A stretch of 59,035 nucleotides of DNA from Christensenellaceae bacterium (GTDB lineage: Bacteria > Bacillota > Clostridia > Christensenellales > Aristaeellaceae), in assembly GCA_012837835.1 (NCBI GenBank), contig DUQK01000036.1:1-59035 (forward strand), in the 5' to 3' direction. This document shows, in pieces, positions 45,487-54,257 of this stretch. Numbering within the stretch: the stretch's first letter is position 1; every line of letters starts with the position of its first letter. The notes under the pieces were generated by a model. That model was not told the origin of the DNA. It searched no databases and saw only the letters and a list, made by a program, of their open reading frames with translations. The translations under genes and the position numbers were made by a program.

Positions 45487-45603
45487 ATAATCCCTCCTTA
45501 ATGCATATTATACCGTATATGTGGTAAAATTAAAAATAGATATTATGCTATATTTTAGCTGTTTAAGGCTTAAATCTATATAAAGCTACCGTTTAGCTAT
45601 TCC

Positions 45604-45647
45604 ACAACATGTAGTGTGATGAAAACAAATTGTATACCATAATTTGT
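45604..45647. promoter_or_regulatory. candidate NrdR-type operators upstream of nrdD
   Basis: Two dyad elements sit just before the nrdD promoter: ACAACATGTAGTGTG around 45604-45618, which resembles an NrdR box, and a perfect ACAAATT / AATTTGT inverted repeat at 45625-45647. Adjacent pairs of such elements are the usual NrdR arrangement, and nrdR is present in the window. The match to the published consensus was not tested. Confidence 0.4.
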
Positions 45648-45657
45648 GTTTTTTCTA

Positions 45658-45686
45658 TTGACAAGCGCTTCTAATAGTTATATAAT
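45658..45686 (+). promoter_or_regulatory. nrdDG promoter
   Basis: Consensus TTGACA at 45658-45663 and TATAAT at 45681-45686 with a 17-base spacer. It is the strongest promoter seen in the window and lies about 32 bases before nrdD. Confidence 0.85.
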
Positions 45687-45717
45687 TCTTTCCACCGCAA
45701 TAATTAGGAGGATAATA

Positions 45718-48036
45718 ATGCTTACATTGATAACCAAGAGAGATGGAAGGCAGGTGCCTTTCAATGAAGAAAAAATAGAAAAAGCGATAGAAAAAGCTTT
45801 CATCGCTTCTGAGGATAAGAACAGCAAGGAAAACGCTGAAAAGCTTACTGCACTTGTGCTTAGCAAAATTGAAACGGGCTTAGCAGTATCCACCCCACCT
45901 ACTGTTGAAGAAGTTCAAGATCTTGTTGAAAGCGTGCTTATTGAGCAAGGCTTTGCAAAGGTGGCTAAAAAATACATACTCTACCGCGCTGAAAGAAGCC
46001 GTGCACGGGAAATGAACAGCCGCCTCATGAAAACCTATGAGGACATAGTATTTAAAGATGCGTCCGAAGTTGATGTTAAGCGCGAAAATGCGAATATAGA
46101 CGGAGATAGCGCCATGGGTTCTATGCTTAAGTTCGGCTCTGAAGGCGCAAAGCATTTCTATGAACTGTATATGCTGAAGCCTGAGCACGCCAAAGCACAT
46201 GCTGATGGCGATATACATATACACGATTTGGACTTTTATTCCCTAACAACCACCTGCTGTCAGATTGACCTTGACAAGCTGTTTAAAAACGGTTTTTCAA
46301 CAGGTCATGGTGTACTTCGCGAACCTAAAAGTATTCAGAGCTATACGGCGCTTGCTGCAATCGCAATACAGGCAAACCAGAACGACCAGCATGGCGGGCA
46401 GTCTATACCTTCTTTTGATTATGCTATGGCACCAGGTGTTAGAAAAAGCTACCGCAAGATTTACCGCAACAACCTTGCAAGGTTTTTAGATGTAGAATTC
46501 GGTACTGAAGATGTAGAAAATAAAGTGGATAATGTGCTTAGTGCAATAAAAGAAGAAACCGGTCTATATCCCATGATGCAGGAGGATGAGAAATTCAACT
46601 CTGCAGTTATGGAGAAATTAAAGGGTGTAGCTACAGATGACGAGCTAAAAGAAGTAATTGCTTTTACCCGCAAATATTCAGAAAAAGAAATCATCCGTGC
46701 AACTTACCAAGCCATGGAAGCGATTATACATAATCTTAACACAATGAATAGCCGCGCGGGTGCGCAGGTTCCTTTTTCCTCTATAAACTACGGAACCGAC
46801 ACATCGCCGGAGGGTAGACTTGTAATGCAGCAGTTGCTTTTAGCAACCGAAGCCGGGCTTGGCAGGGGAGAAACTCCTATTTTCCCCATACAGATATTTA
46901 AAGTAAAGGAGGGCGTAAACTACAACCCCGGGGATCCGAATTACGATTTGTTTAGATTAGCTATACGCTGCTCTGCAAAGAGGCTTTTTCCTAACTTCTC
47001 ATTTTTAGATGCTCCCTATAACCTGCACTACTATAAACCCGGACATCCCGAAACAGAGGTTACATATATGGGCTGCCGCACTAGGGTAATAGGCAATGTA
47101 CACGACCCCGATAGAGAAATAGCATACAGCAGGGGCAATCTCTCATTTACATCTATAAATCTACCTCGCCTTGCTATAATGGCTGATGGCGATATAGATA
47201 AATTTTTCTCTATGCTGGACGAAAAAATGGAACTCGTAGCTGATCAGATGCTTGAGCGTTTTGAAGTAGTAGCCCGCAAGAAGGTATATAATTTCCCCTT
47301 CCTTATGGGGCAGGGGGTATGGCTTGATTCTGAAAAACTTAAGTATGATGATGAAATAAGAGAGGTAATAAAGCACGGTACCTTGTCTATGGGCTTTATT
47401 GGTCTTGCAGAAACTCTAAAAGCGCTAATAGGCAAACACCATGGGGAGAGTGAAGAAGCTCAGAAGCTTGGGCTTAAAATAGTAAGTCATATGAGGGACT
47501 TTGTTGATAGAAAATCACAGGAAGAGAAACTCAACTTTACGCTTCTTGCAACGCCTGCAGAAGGGCTTTCAGGGAGGTTTGTCAAAATTGACAAAAAAGT
47601 GTTCGGTGAAATACCGGGCATTACTGATAGGGATTACTACACAAACTCATTCCATATCCCTGTATATTTCCCTATAAACGCATACGATAAAATACGCACG
47701 GAAGCACCATACCATGCCTATACAAACGCCGGGCATATAACTTATATAGAGATGGACGGCGACCCCAGCAAAAACCTTGAAGCCTTTGAGAGAGTAATCC
47801 GCTGTATGCATGATGAGGGCGTGGGCTACGGCTCAATAAACCATCCTGTTGATAGAGATCCTATATGCGGCTACAATGGCATAATAAACGATGCCTGCCC
47901 CTGCTGCGGAAGAACTGAGAGCGAGCATAAGTTTGAGCGTATCCGCAGGATAACCGGTTACCTTGTCGGCACTCTTGATAGGTTCAACAACGGCAAAAGG
48001 GCAGAGGAGCATGATAGGATAGTGCACGATATATAG
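45718..48036 (+). CDS. nrdD: anaerobic (class III) ribonucleoside-triphosphate reductase
   Basis: Glycyl-radical enzyme making dNTPs from NTPs without oxygen. 772 aa. The N-terminal ATP-cone is at about residues 3-90 (TKRDGRQVPFNEEKIEKAI). The catalytic core has the TTCCQID region, and a C-terminal zinc site is built from CGYNGI...CPCC. The radical glycine lies in RRITGYLVG near residue 750. ATG 45718 follows AGGAGG; an upstream in-frame opening crosses the promoter and was discarded. Paired with its activase nrdG and probably controlled by NrdR. Confidence 0.97.
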   Translation: MLTLITKRDGRQVPFNEEKIEKAIEKAFIASEDKNSKENAEKLTALVLSKIETGLAVSTPPTVEEVQDLVESVLIEQGFAKVAKKYILYRAERSRAREMNSRLMKTYEDIVFKDASEVDVKRENANIDGDSAMGSMLKFGSEGAKHFYELYMLKPEHAKAHADGDIHIHDLDFYSLTTTCCQIDLDKLFKNGFSTGHGVLREPKSIQSYTALAAIAIQANQNDQHGGQSIPSFDYAMAPGVRKSYRKIYRNNLARFLDVEFGTEDVENKVDNVLSAIKEETGLYPMMQEDEKFNSAVMEKLKGVATDDELKEVIAFTRKYSEKEIIRATYQAMEAIIHNLNTMNSRAGAQVPFSSINYGTDTSPEGRLVMQQLLLATEAGLGRGETPIFPIQIFKVKEGVNYNPGDPNYDLFRLAIRCSAKRLFPNFSFLDAPYNLHYYKPGHPETEVTYMGCRTRVIGNVHDPDREIAYSRGNLSFTSINLPRLAIMADGDIDKFFSMLDEKMELVADQMLERFEVVARKKVYNFPFLMGQGVWLDSEKLKYDDEIREVIKHGTLSMGFIGLAETLKALIGKHHGESEEAQKLGLKIVSHMRDFVDRKSQEEKLNFTLLATPAEGLSGRFVKIDKKVFGEIPGITDRDYYTNSFHIPVYFPINAYDKIRTEAPYHAYTNAGHITYIEMDGDPSKNLEAFERVIRCMHDEGVGYGSINHPVDRDPICGYNGIINDACPCCGRTESEHKFERIRRITGYLVGTLDRFNNGKRAEEHDRIVHDI

Positions 48037-48046
48037 TGATAAATAA

Positions 48047-48556
48047 ATGCAAGTAAGGCTTTTTGGTATAGAAAAATCAAGCATAGTAGACGGCCCCAGC
48101 ATACGCTTTGCAGTGTTTATGCAGGGCTGTCCGCATGGTTGTCCCGGTTGCCATAACCCCGAATCTCACGATTTTAATGGGGGATATTTTAGCGACACTA
48201 AAGATATTATAAGTGAGTTTAGCAAAAACCCGCTTTTGCAGGGATTAACGCTTTCAGGGGGAGAGCCTATCATGCAGCCTGAAGCCTCGCTTGTGCTTGC
48301 AAGCGCAGCAAAAGAAAAGGACCTTGATGTATGGTTATATACAGGCTTTGTTTTTGAAGAATTATTAGAAAATAAAAACGATGCTATAAAAGAACTGTTG
48401 AATTATATTGATGTAATGGTTGACGGTCCTTTTATACTAAAAGAACGCTCAATAGATTTATTGTACCGCGGGAGCAAAAACCAAAGGCTTATTGATGTTA
48501 AAAAGTCAATAAGCCTTGGAAACACAGTGCTATGGGAAGCTCCTACTTGGTATTGA
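48047..48556 (+). CDS. nrdG: anaerobic ribonucleotide reductase activating protein
   Basis: Radical SAM activase that generates the glycyl radical on NrdD. 169 aa. The 4Fe-4S cysteines are in GCPHGCPGCHN (CX3CX2C, near residues 28-36). SAM binding is seen at LTLSGGEPIMQ, and DVMVDGPF follows. It begins 11 bases after the nrdD stop with no obvious ribosome site, so it probably relies on coupling with nrdD. Confidence 0.95.
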   Translation: MQVRLFGIEKSSIVDGPSIRFAVFMQGCPHGCPGCHNPESHDFNGGYFSDTKDIISEFSKNPLLQGLTLSGGEPIMQPEASLVLASAAKEKDLDVWLYTGFVFEELLENKNDAIKELLNYIDVMVDGPFILKERSIDLLYRGSKNQRLIDVKKSISLGNTVLWEAPTWY

Positions 48557-48591
48557 ATAGTTTAATTTTTGCCTAAAAAACACCTTGTAGA

Positions 48592-49923
48592 TTATAGCCT
48601 TTCGCTTATCCAAGCGGCTATATCATCTGTTACCTCTTTAGGAACGGGCGTTTTTTGCATATATTCTTTGTTCATAAGTTCCATAAAGGGTACTTCATCA
48701 CCCTTATATTCTCCAAATACATGGTTTAATGCGGGGTAGGATATAAATTTTGCGTCCCTGTGCTCTTCTAATCCTTGCTTAAATAGCTCAAAATCCTTCA
48801 TGGTAACTTGCCTGTCTTTTTCGCCTTGCAATACAAGCACGGGTTTCATATCCTGCATGTGTAAGGCGACTGCATCAATATTATCCATATGCCTTAAATA
48901 CCATGCAGACATAGTAAATACGCTATTTTCTTCTTTTAATGCTTCATCATCGCTTAGATTGGCGAGATTATTGGCTTTAATATCCTCAGTCTTTATAAAA
49001 TCCTTCATATTTTCGGGTTTTTCTTCCATTTCATTTAGCGCTCTTTTGTTTTGGTCTATAATAAGTTCCCAAAGTTTCTGAGGCGTGCCCGCCATAAGTA
49101 TATAGCCATCTATACTGTCTGTCTTGCTGCCTATGTAAGATGCAAGCATTGCCCCCATAGAGTGCCCAAGCAGGAGTATTTTTTTATCATCGCCAAGTTT
49201 TTTAGAAAGAAATTCTACAGCCGCCGCGGCATCATTGGTGGTTTCCTCATCTATGGTAAGGTATATATAATCTTCTGCTTTTGCCATTTCAGCGCCGTGT
49301 GTAAGCGTGCGTTTATCATACCTTAGTACAGCAAAGCCTTTTGACGCTAATCCGTAGGCTAAATCTGCAAATGGTTTGTTAACACCTATGGTTTCGTCCA
49401 TATCATTGGGACCTGAGCCATGCACAAGTACTATACCTGCCAAGACTTCGCCTTCTTTAGGAGTGGTAATTTTACCATCAAGTGGGTATTTTTCATTTGC
49501 ATAAAAGCTTATATTTTCTTCTTTAAGGTTTTCCGGCAAAACCTCGGTTTCTACAATAACTCCAGGCATATATACAAGCCCCGTCATTTTGCCTTCCTCG
49601 TTAAATGCTGTACGCTGTATGAATTTCATTTTGCTGAAATTCATACCTATTTCAACTACTCTTAAACCCGACTTTTCGTATAGCTTTTCACCCTTGGCGC
49701 CCATATAATCTCCGCCAAACATCTTAAGCTGTATAAATACTGGCGCAAGTTTGCCCTTAAGCTGAGCAGCCAACTCATCGTCCATAAATCCTATTGCGCT
49801 TTTTTCGTCTACAGCAAGTGCATAGTCAAGCATTTTGTATGAAATGCTTACGACATCTTCGCTTGCGTAATGAACAGGTATTATAAGTAATAAACACAAT
49901 GTGTATATCAATAATTTTTTCAT
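48592..49923 (-). CDS. secreted DUF3887-type alpha/beta hydrolase
   Basis: 443-aa exported hydrolase. It has a signal peptide (MKKLLIYTLCLLLIIP), then an N-terminal ~85-residue helical/beta region that resembles DUF3887. The alpha/beta-hydrolase domain has VLVHGSGPNDMD, nucleophile elbow LGHSMGAM near residue 255, VLQGEKDRQV for the acid and LNHVFGE for the histidine. Probably an esterase or peptidase on the cell surface; substrate unknown. The start is ATG 49923 behind GGAGG (an in-frame ATG 15 bases upstream lies before that site). Own promoter at 49959-49988. Confidence 0.82.
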   Translation of the reverse strand: MKKLLIYTLCLLLIIPVHYASEDVVSISYKMLDYALAVDEKSAIGFMDDELAAQLKGKLAPVFIQLKMFGGDYMGAKGEKLYEKSGLRVVEIGMNFSKMKFIQRTAFNEEGKMTGLVYMPGVIVETEVLPENLKEENISFYANEKYPLDGKITTPKEGEVLAGIVLVHGSGPNDMDETIGVNKPFADLAYGLASKGFAVLRYDKRTLTHGAEMAKAEDYIYLTIDEETTNDAAAAVEFLSKKLGDDKKILLLGHSMGAMLASYIGSKTDSIDGYILMAGTPQKLWELIIDQNKRALNEMEEKPENMKDFIKTEDIKANNLANLSDDEALKEENSVFTMSAWYLRHMDNIDAVALHMQDMKPVLVLQGEKDRQVTMKDFELFKQGLEEHRDAKFISYPALNHVFGEYKGDEVPFMELMNKEYMQKTPVPKEVTDDIAAWISERL

Positions 49924-49958
49924 GGTGCACCTCCGCATATTCTATATTTTTCATTTCA

Positions 49959-49988
49959 AGTATAACACCAAATAATGTACGCTTACAA
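49959..49988 (-). promoter_or_regulatory. promoter of the secreted hydrolase (minus strand)
   Basis: Minus strand TTGTAA (49983-49988), an 18-base spacer and TATACT (49959-49964), 35 bases before the ATG. Confidence 0.55.
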
Positions 49989-50079
49989 GCGGTTATAGGG
50001 TTTAATGCGGTTAAAAAATTTAATTATTGGCTAAGGTGTATTATTTAGGTGGAATATAGCAATAACACCCTCCAAAGTG

Positions 50080-50108
50080 TTGACAAATAAGATTTTTTTA
50101 TATATTAT
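50080..50108 (+). promoter_or_regulatory. rplM-rpsI promoter
   Basis: TTGACA at 50080-50085 and TATTAT at 50103-50108, 17-base spacer, giving a leader of about 95 bases before rplM. Confidence 0.8.
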
Positions 50109-50114
50109 ATTTGT

Positions 50115-50200
50115 TGGTCAATGCACTTGTAGCCCCGGGTGTTGTTGACAGGCGTGTAACATGCGACCATCATGTAACACAAATAAATTATTATTAGGAG
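50115..50200 (+). promoter_or_regulatory. structured leader of rplM (candidate L13 autoregulatory element)
   Basis: The leader contains a 10-bp stem with one mismatch: GTGTAACATG at 50154-50163 with CATGTAACAC at 50171-50180, loop CGACCAT. A GC-rich CCCCGGG patch (50133-50139) lies before it. The hairpin ends 15 bases before the AGGAGG site. L13 leader elements upstream of rplM are known in Firmicutes; whether this one matches that family was not tested. Confidence 0.5.
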
Positions 50201-50210
50201 GAATAAGCCT

Positions 50211-50663
50211 TTGAATACCTATATGGCAAAAGCAGAGTCTGTAGAGCGCAAATGGTATGTTGTCGATGCTGACGGCATGGTGCTTGGAAGACTGGCAAGC
50301 CAAGTTGCAAGTATTTTGCGTGGAAAGCACAAAAGCATATATACTCCCCATGTTGACACCGGGGACTATGTTATAATTATAAATGCAGATAAAGTAGTAC
50401 TAACAGGCAAAAAGTTGGATCAAAAATATATGTACCGCCATTCCGGTTATCCGGGCGGCTTAAAATCTACAAAATACCGCCATCTCATGGAAGATAAACC
50501 CGAACTCGCCGTTAAAAAGGCAATAGTCGGTATGTTGCCAAAAGGACCTCTTGGCAGGAAGATGGCTAAAAAACTTTTCGTATACGCAGGAAGCGAACAT
50601 GTGCATCAGGCGCAACAGCCTGAATTGCTTCCGCTTAAGAACTTTAAAGGAAGGAGCAACTAA
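50211..50663 (+). CDS. rplM: 50S ribosomal protein L13
   Basis: Early assembly protein of the large subunit. 150 aa. [42 protein letters not shown] and [18 protein letters not shown] are all conserved L13 segments. The start is TTG 50211, 9 bases after AGGAGG; ATG 50223 would lie too far. Followed after 3 bases by rpsI. Confidence 0.97.
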   Translation: MNTYMAKAESVERKWYVVDADGMVLGRLASQVASILRGKHKSIYTPHVDTGDYVIIINADKVVLTGKKLDQKYMYRHSGYPGGLKSTKYRHLMEDKPELAVKKAIVGMLPKGPLGRKMAKKLFVYAGSEHVHQAQQPELLPLKNFKGRSN

Positions 50664-50666
50664 TCC

Positions 50667-51053
50667 ATGCAGAACGATATCCACGCAGTTGGCCGCCGCA
50701 AGGAAGCGGTTGCCCGTGTACGCCTTGTGCCGGGAGAAGGCAATATTATAATAAACAAGCGCGATATAGATGACTATTTTCCCCTTGAAACCCTTAAGAT
50801 GACAGTGCGTCAGCCACTTAACCTTACCAAGGTTACCGGTTATGATGTGCTTGTGAATGTTGTAGGGGGCGGGGTTACAGGTCAGTCAGGCGCTATACGC
50901 CACGGTCTAAGCCGTGCGCTTATAAAGCTCAATCCAGAGCTTAGACCGGCCCTTAAAAAAGCCGGATTCCTAACCCGCGACCCTCGCATGAAGGAACGCA
51001 AGAAGTACGGTCTTAAAGGCGCCCGTCGCGCTCCTCAGTTCTCAAAACGCTAA
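50667..51053 (+). CDS. rpsI: 30S ribosomal protein S9
   Basis: Small-subunit protein whose basic tail reaches the P-site tRNA. 128 aa, standard. [15 protein letters not shown] at the start, [19 protein letters not shown] in the middle, and the conserved C-terminal RRAPQFSKR ending in the arginine that contacts tRNA. GGAAGGAG precedes the ATG. Ends the two-gene operon before a strong terminator. Confidence 0.98.
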   Translation: MQNDIHAVGRRKEAVARVRLVPGEGNIIINKRDIDDYFPLETLKMTVRQPLNLTKVTGYDVLVNVVGGGVTGQSGAIRHGLSRALIKLNPELRPALKKAGFLTRDPRMKERKKYGLKGARRAPQFSKR

Positions 51054-51060
51054 ACAAAAC

Positions 51061-51084
51061 ACCTCGCAAAAGCGAGGTTTTTTT
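51061..51084 (+). terminator. rplM-rpsI terminator
   Basis: ACCTCGC (51061-51067) pairs with GCGAGGT (51072-51078), loop AAAA, followed by a run of seven T to 51084. Textbook intrinsic terminator. Confidence 0.93.
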
Positions 51085-51136
51085 GTGCGGTGCCTTGCAC
51101 TATATGAGCTATAGAAATACTTTAGTTCTTTTTGTA

Positions 51137-52282
51137 TTAAGAATTACCAAAGCTCGGCGGATATGTTATGCTTCCAAGAGGCACAAAATCCTTGGCGCCA
51201 GTTACAGAGGGCACATTAGAAGGCTTATGCTCCATTGTAGCCCTTGCTATGAGGGCGAATGCTACGGCCTCTTTAGAATCCGAATCAAAGCCTAGCTCTT
51301 CCTGTGTTTGTACAGTGCAGGTGGGGAATAGCTCTTCAATCATTTTTCTGAGCGTTTTGTTATGCGCTCCGCCTCCTGAAAGCACTATTTGTGAAAGCTT
51401 GGGAGCGCGGGGGAATATATAAAGCTCATAATTTCTACGCATAGAAGCTGCGGTGAATTTAGTTGCTGTGGCAATTAAATCAAGCGGCTTAACATTTGGG
51501 TAAAGGCTTAGTTGTTCGGCTATAAATTGATCGCCAAACAGTTCCCTGCCTGTAGATTTTGGGGGCGGTGCATCTATGTATGGCAGTTTCATCCAGCTTT
51601 CTAAAATATAGCTGTCTACTTTGCCTTTTGCAGCTAAATCACCATTTTCGTCATAGGGAAGTGAAAAGAATTTTCTTGTTAAACCATCTATAATCATGTT
51701 TGCGGGACCGGTATCAAAGGCGAATACCTCATCTATTGTACAGTTCGCAGGCAGCAAAGTTACATTGCCTATGCCGCCTAGGTTTTGGAGCGCTATATCT
51801 TCATTTCCTCTGTAAAGCAGAAACTCAGAATATGGCACCATTGGCGCGCCTTGTCCGCCTGCCGCCATATCCATTGCACGCATGGAAGAAACAACAGGTA
51901 CGCCCGTTTTGTATGCAATAACAGCTGGTTCGCCAAGCTGTAATGTTGATGGCATTAAATCCCCCTCTTCAAAGGGTATATGGTAAACTGTCTGTCCGTG
52001 TGATGCGATTGCCGACACCTTTTTAATATCGAAAGATGCCTCATTGCAAAGCTTCAAAGCAGCGTTAGCAAACCAGTGTCCAAGCTCAAAATTGAGGCTG
52101 CACGCAAGCGCTATGTTAGACTTTTCAACAAGGCAGCATTTAAGCGCACGCTCCTTAAGCTTTTTAGGAATTGGGTATGTAATAAAATGTATGAGCTTAA
52201 TATCATCCTCTTCACAGGCTATAAGCGCAGCATCGCAGCCATCCATAGAAGTGCCGCTCATTAATCCAATATAATACTTCAT
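51137..52282 (-). CDS. anmK: 1,6-anhydro-N-acetylmuramic acid kinase
   Basis: Phosphorylates and opens anhydro-MurNAc to MurNAc-6-phosphate in cell-wall recycling. 381 aa. It opens YYIGLMSGTSMDGCDAA (ATP-binding GTSxDG) and has SHGQTVYH, LGGIGNVT, AFDTGPANMIID and SGGGAHN, all family marks. I chose ATG 52282 because the family starts there and TTTGGAGTG precedes it; the open frame upstream is oppF antiparallel-frame spill-over. It starts 4 bases after the oppF stop, so it is the last gene of the peptide-transporter operon. MurQ, needed for the next step, is not in the window. Confidence 0.96.
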   Translation of the reverse strand: MKYYIGLMSGTSMDGCDAALIACEEDDIKLIHFITYPIPKKLKERALKCCLVEKSNIALACSLNFELGHWFANAALKLCNEASFDIKKVSAIASHGQTVYHIPFEEGDLMPSTLQLGEPAVIAYKTGVPVVSSMRAMDMAAGGQGAPMVPYSEFLLYRGNEDIALQNLGGIGNVTLLPANCTIDEVFAFDTGPANMIIDGLTRKFFSLPYDENGDLAAKGKVDSYILESWMKLPYIDAPPPKSTGRELFGDQFIAEQLSLYPNVKPLDLIATATKFTAASMRRNYELYIFPRAPKLSQIVLSGGGAHNKTLRKMIEELFPTCTVQTQEELGFDSDSKEAVAFALIARATMEHKPSNVPSVTGAKDFVPLGSITYPPSFGNS

Positions 52283-52286
52283 ATCT

Positions 52287-53255
52287 TCACTCCAAAGGGT
52301 TATGGCAGGCGATATTCCTGCCTTTGTAAAAGCTAAGCGTCGGTTTTTCTTTTCGGCATATATCATCTGCTCTTGAACAACGTGGGCTAAAAGGGCAGCC
52401 GCTAGGAGGGTTGGCGGGGTTTGGAACTTCACCTTTTAAGCTGGAGCGCCTTTTCTTTTTTAGAGGGTCAATATTGGGTACAGCGTCAAGCAGTGCCTTT
52501 GAATAGGGATGTAGCGGTTTTTGGTAGATTTCATCGGTAGAGCCGCTTTCCATTATGGAGCCTAAATACATAACAGCAACCTCACTGCTTATAAAGCGCA
52601 CAACATTCAAATCATGGGATATGAACACCATTGCAAGCTCCATCTCTTTTTGGAGATTTATAAGCAGGTTTAGTACCTGCGCCTGTATGGATACATCAAG
52701 TGCGGATACGGGTTCATCGGCTATTACAAAACGAGGTTTAGTTATAAGTGCCCTTGCGATAGATATACGCTGCTTCTGTCCGCCAGAAAATTGATGAGGA
52801 TAACGCCACAACTGGTCTTCAGTTATACCTATTTTATCTATCATTTCAAGTATTTGTAGCTGCATTTCATTTTCAGTTAAATTAAAATGAGTTTTAAGCG
52901 GTTCGCTCAATAGTTGATAGACATTCATCCTAGGGTTTAAGGAGCTGTAAGGGTTTTGAAATATAAACTGCATATCGCGCCTTTTAAGTCTTATCTCTTC
53001 ATCGCTAAGACTTGAAAGATTTTTGCCATCAAATATTACTTCACCTGCTGTGGGCTCTATAAGACGCACTATGCTTTTACCTGCAGTGCTTTTACCGCAG
53101 CCGGACTCGCCCACTATTGCATAAACCTGTTTTTGTTTTACCGAAAAGCTTACATCTTCAACCGCTTTAACATAACCAACAGTACGTTTTACAAGCCCTT
53201 CTTTTATAGGGAAATAAGTTTTGAGGTTTTTTACTGTAAGCAGATACTCGCTCAT
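52287..53255 (-). CDS. oligopeptide/dipeptide ABC transporter ATPase (OppF/DppF)
   Basis: 322-aa ATPase of a peptide importer. Walker A is GESGCGKSTAGKS, the signature FSGGQKQRISIARAL, Walker B VIADEPVSALDVSIQ, and the C-terminal oligo_HPY motif HPYSKALLDAVP is followed by a cysteine cluster (CPFSPRC ... C ... C) as in iron-sulfur-bearing DppD/DppF. It overlaps oppD by four bases, and GGAGG precedes the start. Confidence 0.92.
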   Translation of the reverse strand: MSEYLLTVKNLKTYFPIKEGLVKRTVGYVKAVEDVSFSVKQKQVYAIVGESGCGKSTAGKSIVRLIEPTAGEVIFDGKNLSSLSDEEIRLKRRDMQFIFQNPYSSLNPRMNVYQLLSEPLKTHFNLTENEMQLQILEMIDKIGITEDQLWRYPHQFSGGQKQRISIARALITKPRFVIADEPVSALDVSIQAQVLNLLINLQKEMELAMVFISHDLNVVRFISSEVAVMYLGSIMESGSTDEIYQKPLHPYSKALLDAVPNIDPLKKKRRSSLKGEVPNPANPPSGCPFSPRCSRADDICRKEKPTLSFYKGRNIACHNPLE

Positions 53256-54247
53256 ACTTCAACCTCCATAGAGTGTCTAAAGCACCTGCAATAATGTTTA
53301 GGTGCAACCTCAACCAGCATTGGTAAACCTCTTTTGCAGGAATCCTCAGCATATTTACACCTGTCGTAAAAACGACAGTAGCTTTTTAATTCTCCACCCG
53401 GAGGTACATTGCCGGGTATAGAATATAACTGGTTGCCTTTTTCGTTAAGCGAAGAGATAGATCTTATCAACCCTTCCGTATAAGGATGTGCAGGTCTGTA
53501 GAACAACTCCTCAGCACTCGCTTCCTCAACTATATGTCCTGAATAAAATACTGCAACCTGCTCGCTTGTTTCGGCGATTACACCTAAATCGTGGGTTATA
53601 AACATAACTGATGCATTTTGTTCATGCTTTAGATTATTCATAAGCTCCAATATCTGCGCCTGTATGGTTACATCAAGCGCTGTTGTGGGTTCGTCCGCAA
53701 TAAGCAGGGCAGGGGTATTAATTAGCGCTATGGCAATCATTATACGCTGGAGCTGCCCGCCTGAAAGTTGGTGGGGGTAGGATGCTAAGGTCTGTTCTAT
53801 CCTAGGGATATTCACCTGTTTTAGTACCTCAACACACCTTTCGTGTTTTTCGTTTTCAGGCATATGCGGGTGATGAAACTCAAGCGCTTCTTTCATCTGT
53901 CTTTCAATGGTGAATATAGGGTCAAGCGATGTCATGGGTTCTTGGAATATCATGGCAATTTCCTTACCCCGAATTCCCCTCATGGCATTTTCTTCAAGGT
54001 TTAAAAGGTCTACCATGCCAAGGCTAGGTGATTTAAACATAGCATTTCCGGAGCTTACCGAAAGCGGATAGGGGAGCAGTTTTAATAACGAATTTGCTGT
54101 TATGCTTTTACCGCAGCCGGATTCGCCGACTATGCCAAGGCATTGCCCAGGGGCTATATTAAGGTTCACCTTGTCAAGCAGCATAACCTCTTCTTTATTC
54201 CTAAGGGTTTTAATTTTTAGGTCTTTAATTTCAAGTAGATTCTGCAT
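53252..54247 (-). CDS. oligopeptide/dipeptide ABC transporter ATPase (OppD/DppD)
   Basis: 331-aa partner ATPase. Walker A is GESGCGKSITANS, the signature LSGGQLQRIMIAIAL, Walker B LIADEPTTALDVTIQ, HPYTEGLIRSI, and C-terminal cysteines (YCRFYDRCKYAEDSC ... C) that may bind a cluster. Forms the heterodimeric motor with OppF. AAGGAGAG precedes the start; oppC ends 10 bases upstream. Confidence 0.92.
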   Translation of the reverse strand: MQNLLEIKDLKIKTLRNKEEVMLLDKVNLNIAPGQCLGIVGESGCGKSITANSLLKLLPYPLSVSSGNAMFKSPSLGMVDLLNLEENAMRGIRGKEIAMIFQEPMTSLDPIFTIERQMKEALEFHHPHMPENEKHERCVEVLKQVNIPRIEQTLASYPHQLSGGQLQRIMIAIALINTPALLIADEPTTALDVTIQAQILELMNNLKHEQNASVMFITHDLGVIAETSEQVAVFYSGHIVEEASAEELFYRPAHPYTEGLIRSISSLNEKGNQLYSIPGNVPPGGELKSYCRFYDRCKYAEDSCKRGLPMLVEVAPKHYCRCFRHSMEVEV

Positions 54248-54257
54248 TGCTCTCTCC

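Noticed and set aside
45646-45717. Upstream N-terminal extension of NrdD
   Set aside because: It would translate through the -35/-10 promoter; ATG 45718 has a perfect AGGAGG.
52283-52432. N-terminal 50-residue extension of AnmK
   Set aside because: The family starts at MKYYIGLMSGTSMDG, which has its own ribosome site; the extension runs through the oppF 3' end.
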